In this document: positions 31,375 through 39,163 of the stretch, piece by piece
Numbering within the stretch: position 1 is the stretch's first letter
How the letters are laid out: every line of letters begins with the position of its first letter
NCBI RefSeq assembly: GCF_000466385.1
Contig: NZ_KE952749.1
Location: 1-41,337, forward strand
Reading direction: 5' to 3'
Source of the DNA: Aneurinibacillus aneurinilyticus ATCC 12856
Lineage (GTDB): Bacteria; Bacillota; Bacilli; Aneurinibacillales; Aneurinibacillaceae
DNA: 41,337 nucleotides
Program-made: the position numbers and the translations under genes
Notes under the pieces: generated by a model
What the model saw: only the letters and a program-made list of their open reading frames with translations
What the model was told of the DNA's origin: nothing
Databases searched by the model: none

Positions 31375-32616
31375 TTAAATAGTATGATCGTTCAACCATT
31401 CATCAATCTGCTCTTCTGCAAATCCGTGCTCCATCAGAATTTCTTTTGTATGCTCGCCCGCAAGAGGCGGGTGACGCCGCATCGTTACAGGCGTTCGTGA
31501 TAGCTTAAGCGGACTGCCAACCATCGGTACCTCACCCGCAGTCGGATGCCAGGCATCCACTTTCATCCCACGAGCTTCCACCTGTGGGTCGCGAAACAAT
31601 TGCTCCATATCATAGATAGGTGCGCTCGGAATCCCCGCGTCCGTCAATTCAGCCAGCCATTCTGCAGCCGACCGTTTCTTGAATTCTTCCGCCAGCAAAT
31701 CACAAATCTCCTCACGGTTAGCAAGCCGCATCGAATTGGTAGAAAAGCGTGTACTCTGGCTCCATTCCTCACGATTTAACAGCGTGCATAGTTTACGAAA
31801 CTGCTGGTCATTACCTACCGCGACTACCATCTCCATATCAGCCGCCATAAATGTCTGATACGGAACAATATTAGGATGCTGGTTGCCGTATCGTTTCGGT
31901 ACTTTACCTGAGACAAGATAATTGCTCGCTACATTCACCAGCAATGAAATCTGTGAATCGAACAAAGAAAGGTCTATCATCTGGCCCAGCCCTGACTGCT
32001 CCCGTTCACGCAGCGCTGCTAGAATTCCGATAGCCGCATACAATCCGGTTGCCACGTCTGCGATGGCGACGCCGACTTTCATCGGGCCTGTCTCTTCACT
32101 GCCGGTAATACTCATCATTCCACCCATCGCTTGTACAATGTAATCATAACCTGGAATGTCTTTGTACGGACCTGTTTGTCCGAAGCCGCTAATTGATGCG
32201 TAAATCAGACGCGGATTTATCTCGGAGAGCACCGCGTATTCCAATCCCCACTTCTCCATTGTTCCAGTCTTAAAGTTGTTAATCACTACGTCTGCGTCTT
32301 TCACCAACTCCCGGAGAATGCCGCGTGCCTTTTCATCTTTCAAGTTAAGTGTCATCGCTCTCTTGTTGCGGTTAGCGCATAGATAGTAAGCGCTTTCACC
32401 TCCGATATCCGGTGGTCCCCATCCCCTCGTCTCATCACTTCCACCAGGCGCTTCCACCTTAATAATGTCAGCTCCGAGATCTCCGAGAATCATTGTGCAG
32501 TAAGGCCCCGCCAATACACGGGTCAAATCAATTACCTTAATACCTTCCAACGCACCTTGACTGTACGGCTCCCGTTGTCCCGCTACATCCTCCTGATTCG
32601 ACGGCGAAGTAAGCAT
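31375..32616 (-). CDS. CaiB/BaiF (type III) CoA-transferase (413 aa)
   Basis: A family III CoA-transferase that moves CoA between carboxylic acids. Diagnostic blocks are GIKVIDLTRVLAGPYCTMIL, GDLGADIIKVEAPGG and the catalytic aspartate region PGYDYIVQAMGGMMS, with Asp158 as the likely nucleophile. The start is the ATG at 32616, which follows AAAGGAGGG; the open frame extends upstream but without a ribosome site. The acyl-CoA dehydrogenase gene follows 18 bp later. Upstream (32773-33022) lies a structured RNA region whose hairpins point into this operon, so control by premature termination is possible. Confidence 0.9.
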   Translation of the reverse strand: MLTSPSNQEDVAGQREPYSQGALEGIKVIDLTRVLAGPYCTMILGDLGADIIKVEAPGGSDETRGWGPPDIGGESAYYLCANRNKRAMTLNLKDEKARGILRELVKDADVVINNFKTGTMEKWGLEYAVLSEINPRLIYASISGFGQTGPYKDIPGYDYIVQAMGGMMSITGSEETGPMKVGVAIADVATGLYAAIGILAALREREQSGLGQMIDLSLFDSQISLLVNVASNYLVSGKVPKRYGNQHPNIVPYQTFMAADMEMVVAVGNDQQFRKLCTLLNREEWSQSTRFSTNSMRLANREEICDLLAEEFKKRSAAEWLAELTDAGIPSAPIYDMEQLFRDPQVEARGMKVDAWHPTAGEVPMVGSPLKLSRTPVTMRRHPPLAGEHTKEILMEHGFAEEQIDEWLNDHTI

Positions 32617-32772
32617 GCACTCCCTCCTTTGTTCTGCGTAATCATACATCGGAAAACTTAGCTGGTGCCAAGCTATTGCGCAGGCAATTGCCTTCGTTGT
32701 ACCTATACAGTTCTGCTGCGAAATGAAACGCTTGGCAACGCCTTGCAAGTGTTTCTTTGCTTACAAAAGGAA

Positions 32773-32990
32773 GGAAAGTATATCATCTTACAACAGTAAG
32801 GCAATGTATACTTTCCTAACCATTAAAAAAGCCAGTACGAACCCTGCAAATTTAAAGAATGCTCCATCGGATAGAGCATTTCTGTATACAGGGTACGACT
32901 GGCTTCTTGCCTGTGAACTCATTTCTGGTGGGAAAGAGGACAGACATAAACAGTCAGGTTTGCAATTGGTTTGAGGTTTGCTACATATAC
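32773..32990 (-). ncRNA. candidate structured RNA or leader upstream of the CoA-transferase operon
   Basis: Read leftward, the region contains a long compound hairpin: AAGCCAGT with ACTGGCTT (32829-32836 and 32898-32905), an inner ACCCTG/CAGGGT (32841-32846, 32889-32894) and an apical AATGCTC/GAGCATT (32858-32864, 32874-32880), then six Ts. A second hairpin follows: GGAAAGTATA/TATACTTTCC (32773-32782, 32807-32816) with an inner CTTAC/GTAAG. About 85 nt precede the first hairpin. The layout fits a small RNA with tandem terminators, or an attenuator or riboswitch leader. I do not recognise a known aptamer. Confidence 0.5.
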
Positions 32991-32991
32991 A

Positions 32992-33022
32992 ATTATACTA
33001 TATTTTTCATATATTCAGTCAA
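32992..33022 (-). promoter_or_regulatory. leftward promoter for the structured RNA
   Basis: TTGACT (33017-33022) and TATAAT (32992-32997) on the minus strand are 19 bp apart, 1-2 bp longer than ideal. Both hexamers are strong. Confidence 0.5.
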
Positions 33023-33083
33023 CAGTTAAATGTAAAATTTTATTTTTTTTCATATAAATTCCGATGATTATACAGAAAAATTA

Positions 33084-33117
33084 TTGACTTTTTTCTTAAA
33101 AAGTGTAAATTTACACT
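33084..33117 (+). promoter_or_regulatory. promoter and 16-bp palindromic operator of the XRE/ABC operon
   Basis: TTGACT (33084-33089) with TAAATT (33106-33111) gives a 16-bp spacer. The perfect palindrome AGTGTAAATTTACACT (33102-33117) covers the -10. Binding there would repress. The XRE protein encoded by the first gene, 40 bp downstream, is the likely ligand. Confidence 0.6.
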
Positions 33118-33157
33118 ATATGAGCTATTTAGAAATCCGAAATGAAAGGAGAATGTC

Positions 33158-33709
33158 ATGAATGAATCTCTTCGTACAACGTTTACGAAAGAAATATTCG
33201 AGCGGATGGTTTCCGAAAAGTTGCGACTGATCCGTACGGAGGCTCGCCTGACGCAAGAACAGATGGCCGATGCTATCGGCTTATCAAAAAAAACGCTCGT
33301 TCAGGTAGAAAAGGAGCGGAAAACGCTTGGCTTCACCGCAGCTGCTCTTGTCGGAGTGCTGTTTCGCAATAGTGAGATTGTGCAGGCTATGTTTGGCGAT
33401 TCCACTCTTGAAATTGTCGAATTGCTAGCATTTACAGAAGTAAATCCGCAGGCAGGCGAGCTTTCCGGGATGGAATGGATTGCACAGGCACAGGCAAAAG
33501 CCCGCTATCAGAGTACAGGCCGACGCATCTGGTGGAAAGACGAGAAAATCGGACAACAGTATATGAAACAGTCCCATATATTGACCGGTCACTTCCGCAT
33601 TGTAGATAAAAGCGAAACCCTCCATTACTACGGAACAGATTCCGCAGAGGCAGATGCAAGGCTTGTGCAGCTTGAACATTCGAGGCATAGCCAGGAGAAA
33701 GGAGAATAG
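33158..33709 (+). CDS. XRE-family transcriptional regulator (183 aa)
   Basis: Residues about 18-60 form a Cro/cI helix-turn-helix (LRLIRTEARLTQEQMADAIG then LSKKTLVQVEKERKTLG). The remainder (about 75-183) is a C-terminal domain of unknown type, with GRRIWWKDEKIG and a FRIVDKSETLHYYG strand pair, which may sense a ligand. The ATG follows GAAAGGAG. It is first in an operon with a membrane protein and an ABC transporter, and a perfect palindrome covers its promoter. It probably represses this operon and itself. Confidence 0.85.
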   Translation: MNESLRTTFTKEIFERMVSEKLRLIRTEARLTQEQMADAIGLSKKTLVQVEKERKTLGFTAAALVGVLFRNSEIVQAMFGDSTLEIVELLAFTEVNPQAGELSGMEWIAQAQAKARYQSTGRRIWWKDEKIGQQYMKQSHILTGHFRIVDKSETLHYYGTDSAEADARLVQLEHSRHSQEKGE

Positions 33710-33719
33710 AGAGAAACAT

Positions 33720-35423
33720 ATGAGAACACAAATACAAACCAAAATAATCGGCCTGCTTTTAGGTGCGCTACTGTGCTGGTGGCTAGGGGTCGCCTATCTT
33801 TCCCCTGTTCAAGCTGCTCCAGAGGAAGCAACTGTCGAGCTAAAAGCAAATGTAGGCATTAATGGGGAATACAAATGGGGCCAGGTTGTTCCCGTACATA
33901 TTACAATAACGAACCGTGGGGAAAACACGGTGAAAGGCAAGGTTGAGTTATCCATGCCTTCGTCATCCATGTCCACGACTAATACGCTGTATGTCGCTAC
34001 AGCATCGCTTGCCAAAGGAGAAGCTAAAACCGTTTTTTTCCGTGTTCCAGGTTCCTTTACGGATTCTCCAAAGGAAGCCTCTGTCCGTTGGATACAGGAC
34101 GGCAAAGTAATAAATGAGCAAAAAATCACGCCAATCGGTCGTAGTAACCAAGCAATATGGACCGGAATTCTAGCAAGTGACAATATAGCTGCCATCCTTC
34201 TGCAAACGATGGAGAAGGAAAAAAAGGATGCTCCTGTACAACCGATCCAGCTAACCTCTGATAATCTAACGCAGGATACTCTTCTGGATAGCGGATTAAA
34301 CGTTATACTGATCGAACAAGGCAAATTCGACAGCCTACAGAACACGCAAAAGCAAGCCATACAATCCTGGGCTGATAGAGGTGGCTTGCTGCTCACCGTT
34401 GATCCGGCACAACCGGCAGCCGTCTGGCCTCAGGTAGCACAAAAAGCTTCTGTACAAAAAGAAGCATTCATGGATAATGCATCCGAATTAGGTCGAATCG
34501 CTACTCACTCTTTCGCAGCTTCTCTACCAAGCTTGCCGCTGCTGATTTTGTTACTCGTAATCTACATCATTATTATTGGGCCAGTCGCTTATTTTATTAT
34601 GCGCAAGCTCGGCGTAAGAGAATGGAACTGGGTATTCATCCCGCTTGCTTCCATCGCGATGCTGGCGCTTGTATACGGATACGGGACATGGCATCACGGT
34701 ACAAATACACGTGTGCAAAATGTCAATTTAATCGAGGTAGGAACTAACGGCAATACCCGCATAATGAGCAGCAGTGCGATTTTTGCTCCATATGCCGGGG
34801 AATACCGTATTCAGCTACCTAAAAACGTCGATGTATTTCCATCAGAAGAAAAACGAGCGCTGGAGACGAAAGAATTTCCTATAGTGACAAAGAATTCGGG
34901 TGGAGATACGGAAACGATATTTCCTTATATTAATAAGTGGTCTCTTGGAAAGGTGTATGCACAACAAAACCTGTTTAATAACGGAGCATTCGAGGCCACT
35001 CTTAACCAAAAGAAAGATCGCCTGATTGGCACAGTACGCAACAGTACTCCCTATTCGCTGCATGATGCTCGCATTGTATTTGGTGATAGCATTCAATCTA
35101 TCCCGACGCTTGCACCAGGCGCTATTGTTCAAGTAGACTTGCCTATGCCTGCGCCAAAAAGCGAACCTCGTTACTACGACGACACGGAATTCGCTGCACA
35201 TATGCTTTCACAAAACGGTGAAGAAAAGCTTAAGCAAACTCGCCTACGGTTAATGCGGATGATGTACGATTCTAGCCATTCAACAACCGTCACCCTGCTC
35301 GGATGGACGGACCAGCATCCTCTACAAAACAAGGTGGCTGACCGCTCGTATAAAGTCTCCAACGTTACACTGGTGACAGCCAAGCTGGCACAGATCGGGA
35401 AACAGGAGGACTCAAATGATTGA
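33720..35423 (+). CDS. membrane-anchored protein of an ABC transporter operon (567 aa)
   Basis: An N-terminal hydrophobic stretch (IIGLLLGALLCWWLGVAYLS) ending in VQAA looks like a signal peptide. An extracytoplasmic part with a beta-sandwich-like start (WGQVVPVHITITNRGENTVK) follows, then two membrane segments near residues 280-335 (LPLLILLLVIYIIIIGPVAY and VFIPLASIAMLALVYGYG), and a second extracytoplasmic domain. The start at 33720 is the ATG after the AGAGAG region; the upstream open frame overlaps the regulator gene. It overlaps the ATPase gene by 8 nt. It may be a substrate- or envelope-facing partner of the ABC exporter. Function unknown. Confidence 0.75.
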   Translation: MRTQIQTKIIGLLLGALLCWWLGVAYLSPVQAAPEEATVELKANVGINGEYKWGQVVPVHITITNRGENTVKGKVELSMPSSSMSTTNTLYVATASLAKGEAKTVFFRVPGSFTDSPKEASVRWIQDGKVINEQKITPIGRSNQAIWTGILASDNIAAILLQTMEKEKKDAPVQPIQLTSDNLTQDTLLDSGLNVILIEQGKFDSLQNTQKQAIQSWADRGGLLLTVDPAQPAAVWPQVAQKASVQKEAFMDNASELGRIATHSFAASLPSLPLLILLLVIYIIIIGPVAYFIMRKLGVREWNWVFIPLASIAMLALVYGYGTWHHGTNTRVQNVNLIEVGTNGNTRIMSSSAIFAPYAGEYRIQLPKNVDVFPSEEKRALETKEFPIVTKNSGGDTETIFPYINKWSLGKVYAQQNLFNNGAFEATLNQKKDRLIGTVRNSTPYSLHDARIVFGDSIQSIPTLAPGAIVQVDLPMPAPKSEPRYYDDTEFAAHMLSQNGEEKLKQTRLRLMRMMYDSSHSTTVTLLGWTDQHPLQNKVADRSYKVSNVTLVTAKLAQIGKQEDSND

Positions 35424-36342
35424 GATCAAAGAATTATATAAAACATTCGGCCGTACTGTCGCCCTGCGTGGTATTACATTAAACATCCCAAAAGGACAGG
35501 TGTACGGATTTGTCGGACCGAATGGGGCCGGAAAAACAACGACGATGTCCATCATGGCCACATTAATGTCGCCTACTGCAGGAGTGGTACGCGTAGGAGG
35601 ATACGATTGTAAAACCCAGGCCAAGGAAGTACGCCGCCTGATTGGATATATGCCTGATTTTTTTGGCGTATACGATAACCTGACCGCTTACGAATATTTG
35701 GATTTTCACGGAGCGAGCTACGGTTTGCAACCACAGGAGCGGGAACGCGTCATTTTGCAAATGCTGGAGCTTGTTCAGCTTACAGGCAAAACGAACGAAT
35801 ATGTAGATCAGCTTTCACGCGGCATGAAGCAACGGCTTGGGCTTGCACGGGCACTTGTTCATAATCCGCAGGTTCTCATTCTCGATGAACCCGCTTCCGG
35901 TCTTGATCCACGGGCCCGGATCGAGATGCGTGAAATTATTAAAACATTGCGCGACGCAGGCAAGACGATTATTATTAGCTCACATATTTTGCCTGAATTA
36001 GCGGAGATGTGCGATACGATTGGAATTATCGAAGGAGGCGAGCTAGTCGCAGAAGGAAAGGTACAGGAAATATATGAAAAAATGCGTACGCATCGCTTGC
36101 TCCGAATCCGTTTGCTGGATAAGCATGAAGCCCTGCTTTCCCGCTTGCACGATACTTCCGGCATCATAAATGCTGTACGGGACGGTGCAGACATCATGGC
36201 AAGCTTCAGCGGATCGGATGCTGAACAGGCAACGCTGCTGGCCTCTCTGCTTGCGGAAGGCTACCCGCTTGTCTCATTCGGGGAAATGAAAGGAAACCTG
36301 GAAGACGTATTTCTTGAAGTAACGAAAGGAGGCGGCTCATGA
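35416..36342 (+). CDS. ABC transporter ATP-binding protein (308 aa)
   Basis: A complete ABC ATPase: Walker A GPNGAGKT (34-41), signature LSRGM (133-137), Walker B LILDEPASGLD (Asp157-Glu158). The C-terminal 90 residues form the extra domain common in ABC-2 type exporters. The start overlaps the preceding gene and its TGA overlaps the ATG of the permease (ATGA), so all are co-translated. It pairs with the permease at 36339. Cargo unknown; the regulator and membrane partner suggest an envelope or drug-related export role. Confidence 0.95.
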   Translation: MIEIKELYKTFGRTVALRGITLNIPKGQVYGFVGPNGAGKTTTMSIMATLMSPTAGVVRVGGYDCKTQAKEVRRLIGYMPDFFGVYDNLTAYEYLDFHGASYGLQPQERERVILQMLELVQLTGKTNEYVDQLSRGMKQRLGLARALVHNPQVLILDEPASGLDPRARIEMREIIKTLRDAGKTIIISSHILPELAEMCDTIGIIEGGELVAEGKVQEIYEKMRTHRLLRIRLLDKHEALLSRLHDTSGIINAVRDGADIMASFSGSDAEQATLLASLLAEGYPLVSFGEMKGNLEDVFLEVTKGGGS

Positions 36343-37220
36343 ATTTTCGTCAACATCTCACAAACCCTGTCCTGAATAAAGAATTCCGTGTCAGAATGCG
36401 TTCAAATAAGACGCCCTGGATTATTACCTTCTATCTGTTTACGCTGGGGTTTGTCCTTTTCTTTATGCTATATACGGAATTATCCAACCAGTATACATAC
36501 TGGCCATCCAACATCTATAACCTCTTCGTTATGATGTCATTATTACAGTATGGATTGATTATTTTTGCTACTCCAGGATTAACAGCAGGTGCCATCTGCG
36601 GCGAACGGGAACGGCAGACGTTGCCAATTTTACTGACAACGAATTTATCGTCCTTGCAAATCGTTCTGGGTAAGTGGATTTCCACGCTCAGCTTTATGCT
36701 GTTGCTCGTATTCGCTTCACTTCCAATATACGGCACTATTGTACTATTTGGCGGTGTGGCCCTCACGCAGATTATAGAAATCTTTGGTGTATATCTCGTT
36801 ACGATGCTCTCCATCGGAGCCGTTGGCATCTGCGTATCGACACTGACAAAGCGCACCGGAGTAGCGGCTGTCATTACGTATTCGCTCGTTTTTGCCTATA
36901 CCGCTCTATTGAATATAGCTGAACTTTTTCTGTTGCGTTCAATGGAGAACGATATGATACGCAAAGCAGGCTTTGGTAATCCGCCTGAGAATCTCTCCAA
37001 TCACCCGCTCATCGGGTTCCTTGAGGCGTTAGATACGATTAACCCTGCCAGCACGATTGCTCGCGTTTTTACTAAGGAGAATTGGTTGGTTAACTTCAGA
37101 ACAGAAGGACTTTTTGTAAACTATCAACCGTATGGCGGCTTCATCTTGTGGTACCTGCTTCTTGCTATTCTTATGCTCGGATTGGCAGCATTCTTCCTGC
37201 GCCGCCGATACATGAAATAA
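36339..37220 (+). CDS. ABC-2 type permease (293 aa)
   Basis: A six-segment ABC-2 permease: N-terminal PVLNKEFRVRMRSNKTPWII, a first membrane segment near 25-45, the conserved GAICGERERQTLPILLTTNL block (interaction with ATPase) and further segments to the C-terminal LLLAILMLGLAAFFLRRRY. The ATG overlaps the ATPase stop. It is the last gene of the operon and is followed by a hairpin at 37231. Confidence 0.9.
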   Translation: MNFRQHLTNPVLNKEFRVRMRSNKTPWIITFYLFTLGFVLFFMLYTELSNQYTYWPSNIYNLFVMMSLLQYGLIIFATPGLTAGAICGERERQTLPILLTTNLSSLQIVLGKWISTLSFMLLLVFASLPIYGTIVLFGGVALTQIIEIFGVYLVTMLSIGAVGICVSTLTKRTGVAAVITYSLVFAYTALLNIAELFLLRSMENDMIRKAGFGNPPENLSNHPLIGFLEALDTINPASTIARVFTKENWLVNFRTEGLFVNYQPYGGFILWYLLLAILMLGLAAFFLRRRYMK

Positions 37221-37230
37221 TATATAGAAA

Positions 37231-37262
37231 AGGCGGATCGCGCGATGCATCCGCCTCTTCCT
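37231..37262 (+). terminator. terminator of the ABC operon
   Basis: AGGCGGAT (37231-37238) pairs with ATCCGCCT (37249-37256), followed by a CT-rich tract with few Ts in a row. GC-rich, 10-nt loop. Confidence 0.7.
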
Positions 37263-37323
37263 TATCTGATTGGTTCGTCGCAGTTTGGGGGATAGCTTCT
37301 GAACTTGCTGCTGCTCCTGATTA

Positions 37324-37560
37324 TCAGTTGCATTTCCTTAACGCTTTTTCAACTTTTTTCACAACTTTTTTCGTTGACTTCGCCGTCACGATTTCATTCT
37401 TGCCGATGATCACAAATTCCTTTCTCTTACCAATCTTACACATCGACTGACAGCCCACACATATTTTTGCGGTCGGTTCTAGTTTGCCCAGCTTTTTCCT
37501 CAGCTTCTTCACATTATCCGTACACTTATGGCAAATCCGCAGTGTAAGGGCCATCTTCAT
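37324..37560 (-). CDS. DUF1450-like small cysteine protein (78 aa)
   Basis: A 78-residue basic protein with ICHKC near the N-terminus and the block KICVGCQSMCKIGKRKEFVI, typical of DUF1450 (YuzB-like) proteins, which have a thioredoxin-like fold and may bind an iron-sulfur cluster or zinc. The C-terminus is a lysine-rich helix. The start ATG follows AAGGACGG. A near-perfect Fur box lies 60 bp upstream, so iron starvation should induce it. Function unknown. Confidence 0.75.
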   Translation of the reverse strand: MKMALTLRICHKCTDNVKKLRKKLGKLEPTAKICVGCQSMCKIGKRKEFVIIGKNEIVTAKSTKKVVKKVEKALRKCN

Positions 37561-37619
37561 CCCGTCCTTCTGTATAACAATCCAATTATTATACTTATTG
37601 TATCACACACAAAAGAAAA

Positions 37620-37634
37620 CGATAATCATTATCA
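37620..37634. promoter_or_regulatory. Fur box
   Basis: CGATAATCATTATCA matches the 7-1-7 Fur consensus TGATAATNATTATCA at 14 of 15 positions. It lies 60-75 bp before the DUF1450-like gene, near where its -35 would be, with TATAAT downstream on the minus strand. Confidence 0.85.
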
Positions 37635-37751
37635 TATGATCTTCACACATGAAAATACTGGAAAGCCTTATAACTACCTAACGATTTTTCTTCGCTGTTC
37701 ACATACTCTTCTATAAGGATGTAACCTGTTTGGCAGCAGAAGCAGCGGTCA

Positions 37752-37937
37752 ATGATGGGATCAGGGCTTGTTCGCACAGCTAAGAAGAAGGGCATCAACG
37801 TGTATCCGGCCTCTCCATATGCACTAAAACCGGAGTTTGTTGTACCTTCTACCGTACTTCTTGGCTTCGGCGGTCTATCCACTGAAGAGATTCAGGCAGG
37901 AATCGTACAGCTCAAACAAGCGTGGAGTAGTAGTTGA
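37752..37937 (+). pseudogene. C-terminal stub of a MocR-type PLP aminotransferase regulator
   Basis: An open frame of 61 codons encodes only the last part of an aminotransferase-like domain: TAKKKGINVYPASPYALKP then LLGFGGLSTEEIQAGIVQLK, which matches the C-terminus of GntR/MocR regulators. The lysine-binding PLP core and the winged helix are missing, and no ribosome site precedes the first ATG. It is a decayed remnant, probably left by a deletion. Confidence 0.7.
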
Positions 37938-38020
37938 GTATATACGGACATAAAATAGCAGCAGCCCACGAAATATATTTTTATATCACATCTGTTGATT
38001 ATCCATAAGGTGGAAGAAAG

Positions 38021-38106
38021 AAGGTGCACGCGTCGGCGTGTTCCCTCGTCTTTCTCACGAGGAAGAGACACGGCCGCTTTGTGGCGCCAGGGCCGGGATA
38101 AAAGTA
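38021..38106 (+). promoter_or_regulatory. GC-rich structured leader of the CxxC protein gene
   Basis: Three hairpins follow each other: CACGC-GTCG-GCGTG; TTCCCTCGT with ACGAGGAA (one bulged C); and CGGCC with GGCCG enclosing GC..GC. The stretch is much richer in G+C than its surroundings and stops 15 nt before the start codon's ribosome site. It may be a cis-regulatory RNA; no known riboswitch consensus was recognised. Confidence 0.4.
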
Positions 38107-38120
38107 AGGGGAGCTATCAC

Positions 38121-38363
38121 ATGCAGATATATGGAAGTCGGAGATGCACGTATTGTAACGAAAAATACAACTGGACTGGAGCATTGAAGAATCGGGCAAG
38201 TGAGAAGATGCAGAAAGAAATTTTAAAGGATCGGGATTTGCATTTCGCCAAATTTTTCAAATCCAGTGATGACGTTAAAGTATATGAAGTCGAAGTAGTG
38301 TGTCCAAACTGTAAGGAAACGAATATCTTCGAATATACAAGCATGAATTTTTCTTCCGAATAA
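38121..38363 (+). CDS. small double-CxxC protein (80 aa)
   Basis: An 80-residue protein with CTYC near the N-terminus (residues 9-12) and CPNC in the C-terminal third, likely a zinc-ribbon or rubredoxin-like knuckle: RRCTYCNEKYNWTG and EVVCPNCKETNIFEY. The start is the ATG at 38121 with AAGGGGAG upstream; the longer open frame runs through the structured leader and has no ribosome site. Family not recognised. Monocistronic. Confidence 0.7.
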   Translation: MQIYGSRRCTYCNEKYNWTGALKNRASEKMQKEILKDRDLHFAKFFKSSDDVKVYEVEVVCPNCKETNIFEYTSMNFSSE

Positions 38364-38724
38364 ATACATCAAGGTGCGTAGCTTATCAAAATAGATTTTT
38401 ACTATTTCGCAACCTTTTTTCTTTAGTGGAGTGATACAGTAAGGGTAGTCTAGTTTTAAGTAAACTTTTTCTTAATAGCCTCTTTCTTTGCCTTTCCCTT
38501 TCATGGAAGGGTATTTTTTTTGCAACCTTTATCTGCATGTTCCGTATATGGAAGATAGTACACTCCCTTTACCCCGTCCCCTGCCATTCTTAATTGGTAG
38601 GGGGCACTTTTTTGTTTTGTTTACCTTCAACAGGGAAAAGTATATGTTAGAAGAAAACAGCCTAGAGTTCTCCCCTATGCAGTCCTCTTCCTCATAAACG
38701 GAGGAGGGCTATTTCTTTGTAATA
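38364..38724 (+). other. gene-poor stretch with three consecutive terminator hairpins
   Basis: Hairpins with T tracts lie at 38496-38521 (CCCTT/AAGGG), 38576-38622 (CCCCTGCCA/TGGTAGGGG) and 38681-38718 (AGTCCTCTTCC/GGAGGAGGGCT, with G-T pairs). No gene with a convincing ribosome site lies between them; a 17-codon frame at 38644-38697 ends inside the third hairpin. Several small RNAs, or remains of deleted genes, are possible. Confidence 0.55.
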
Positions 38725-38725
38725 C

Positions 38726-38751
38726 AAAAAAAGTCCGGCTATATGCCCGAC
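38726..38751 (-). terminator. leftward terminator of the riboswitch transcript
   Basis: On the minus strand GTCGGGC and GCCGGAC form a stem with one mismatch around ATATA, followed by seven Ts. It ends the transcript that starts near 39157. Confidence 0.65.
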
Positions 38752-38762
38752 CTTTTATCCAG

Positions 38763-38793
38763 CCTTAACGGGCAGGTAAACTGCCCATTAAGG
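38763..38793 (-). other. stable hairpin after the transposase-like ORF
   Basis: CCTTAACGGGCAG and CTGCCCATTAAGG form a 12-bp stem with one mismatch and a GTAAA loop. It lies between the ORF end and the terminator and has no T tract, so it may protect the 3' end or be a leftover of an IS end. Confidence 0.5.
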
Positions 38794-38860
38794 TCCGATA
38801 GGTTCAACTAACACACAGTGGAGGGTAAAAAACACCGTGTGAAGTTTCACTTTATCCTTA

Positions 38861-39046
38861 TTACAAGGTATTCTGTTTGCTATTAACAGCCACATTGTAT
38901 TTTCCCTGTTTATATTCGCTTATCCAGCGATAGATAATGAGACTGTTTAATTGATGACGTCTAGCTACACTGCCAAGACTTTGCTCTTCCAGAGCTTGCT
39001 TAACTACTTCACACTTAAACTCAAATGAATATTTTTTTCTCTTCAT
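38861..39046 (-). CDS. short transposase-like HTH protein behind a c-di-GMP riboswitch (61 aa)
   Basis: A 61-residue protein whose first 50 residues are the helix-turn-helix of IS3-family OrfA transposases: KYSFEFKCEVVKQALEEQSL then SVARRHQLNSLIIYRWISEYKQ. Intact OrfA proteins run to about 90-100 residues with a leucine zipper; this one stops early after NVAVNSKQNTL. There is no OrfB. The start codon directly follows a class I c-di-GMP riboswitch and AAAGGAG, with nothing in between. It is either a truncated IS left under a resident riboswitch or a recruited small DNA-binding protein. The reading frame is intact, so I list it as a gene. Confidence 0.6.
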   Translation of the reverse strand: MKRKKYSFEFKCEVVKQALEEQSLGSVARRHQLNSLIIYRWISEYKQGKYNVAVNSKQNTL

Positions 39047-39050
39047 CCTA

Positions 39051-39156
39051 TTCTCCTTTCGGCGGCCCGGCTGTCATAGTTATAAAAACCCTTAGACCCG
39101 TGGCTTTGCGTCCTCAGCTTTCGATGAGTTTGCCTTTTCGATGTACCCTAGGATAC
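39051..39156 (-). promoter_or_regulatory. class I c-di-GMP riboswitch (GEMM-I)
   Basis: On the minus strand the conserved parts occur in order: AAAAGGCAAAC, a GAAA tetraloop in CTCATCGAAAGCTGAG, GGACGCAAAGCC, then CGGGTCTAAGG with CTATGA forming the tetraloop receptor, and GCCGGGCCGCC closing the fold. This is the GEMM-I aptamer that binds cyclic di-GMP. AAAGGAG follows at once, so control is probably translational. ATCCTA (39149-39154) can pair with TAGGAT (39045-39050), which includes part of the start codon. Transcription should begin near 39157. Confidence 0.92.
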
Positions 39157-39163
39157 AAGAAAA

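Noticed and set aside
32617-32748. N-terminal extension of the CoA-transferase to 32748
   Set aside because: The extra residues are not family-like and have no ribosome site. AAAGGAGGG precedes the ATG at 32616.
32773-33000. T-box, TPP, lysine or glycine riboswitch in the CoA-transferase leader
   Set aside because: The conserved cores (for example the T-box AGGGTGG and the TPP CTGAGA) are absent. Left as an unassigned structured RNA.
37995-38120. N-terminal extension of the 80-aa CxxC protein
   Set aside because: It translates the GC-rich hairpin leader into an arginine-rich, low-quality sequence, while AAGGGGAG precedes the ATG at 38121.
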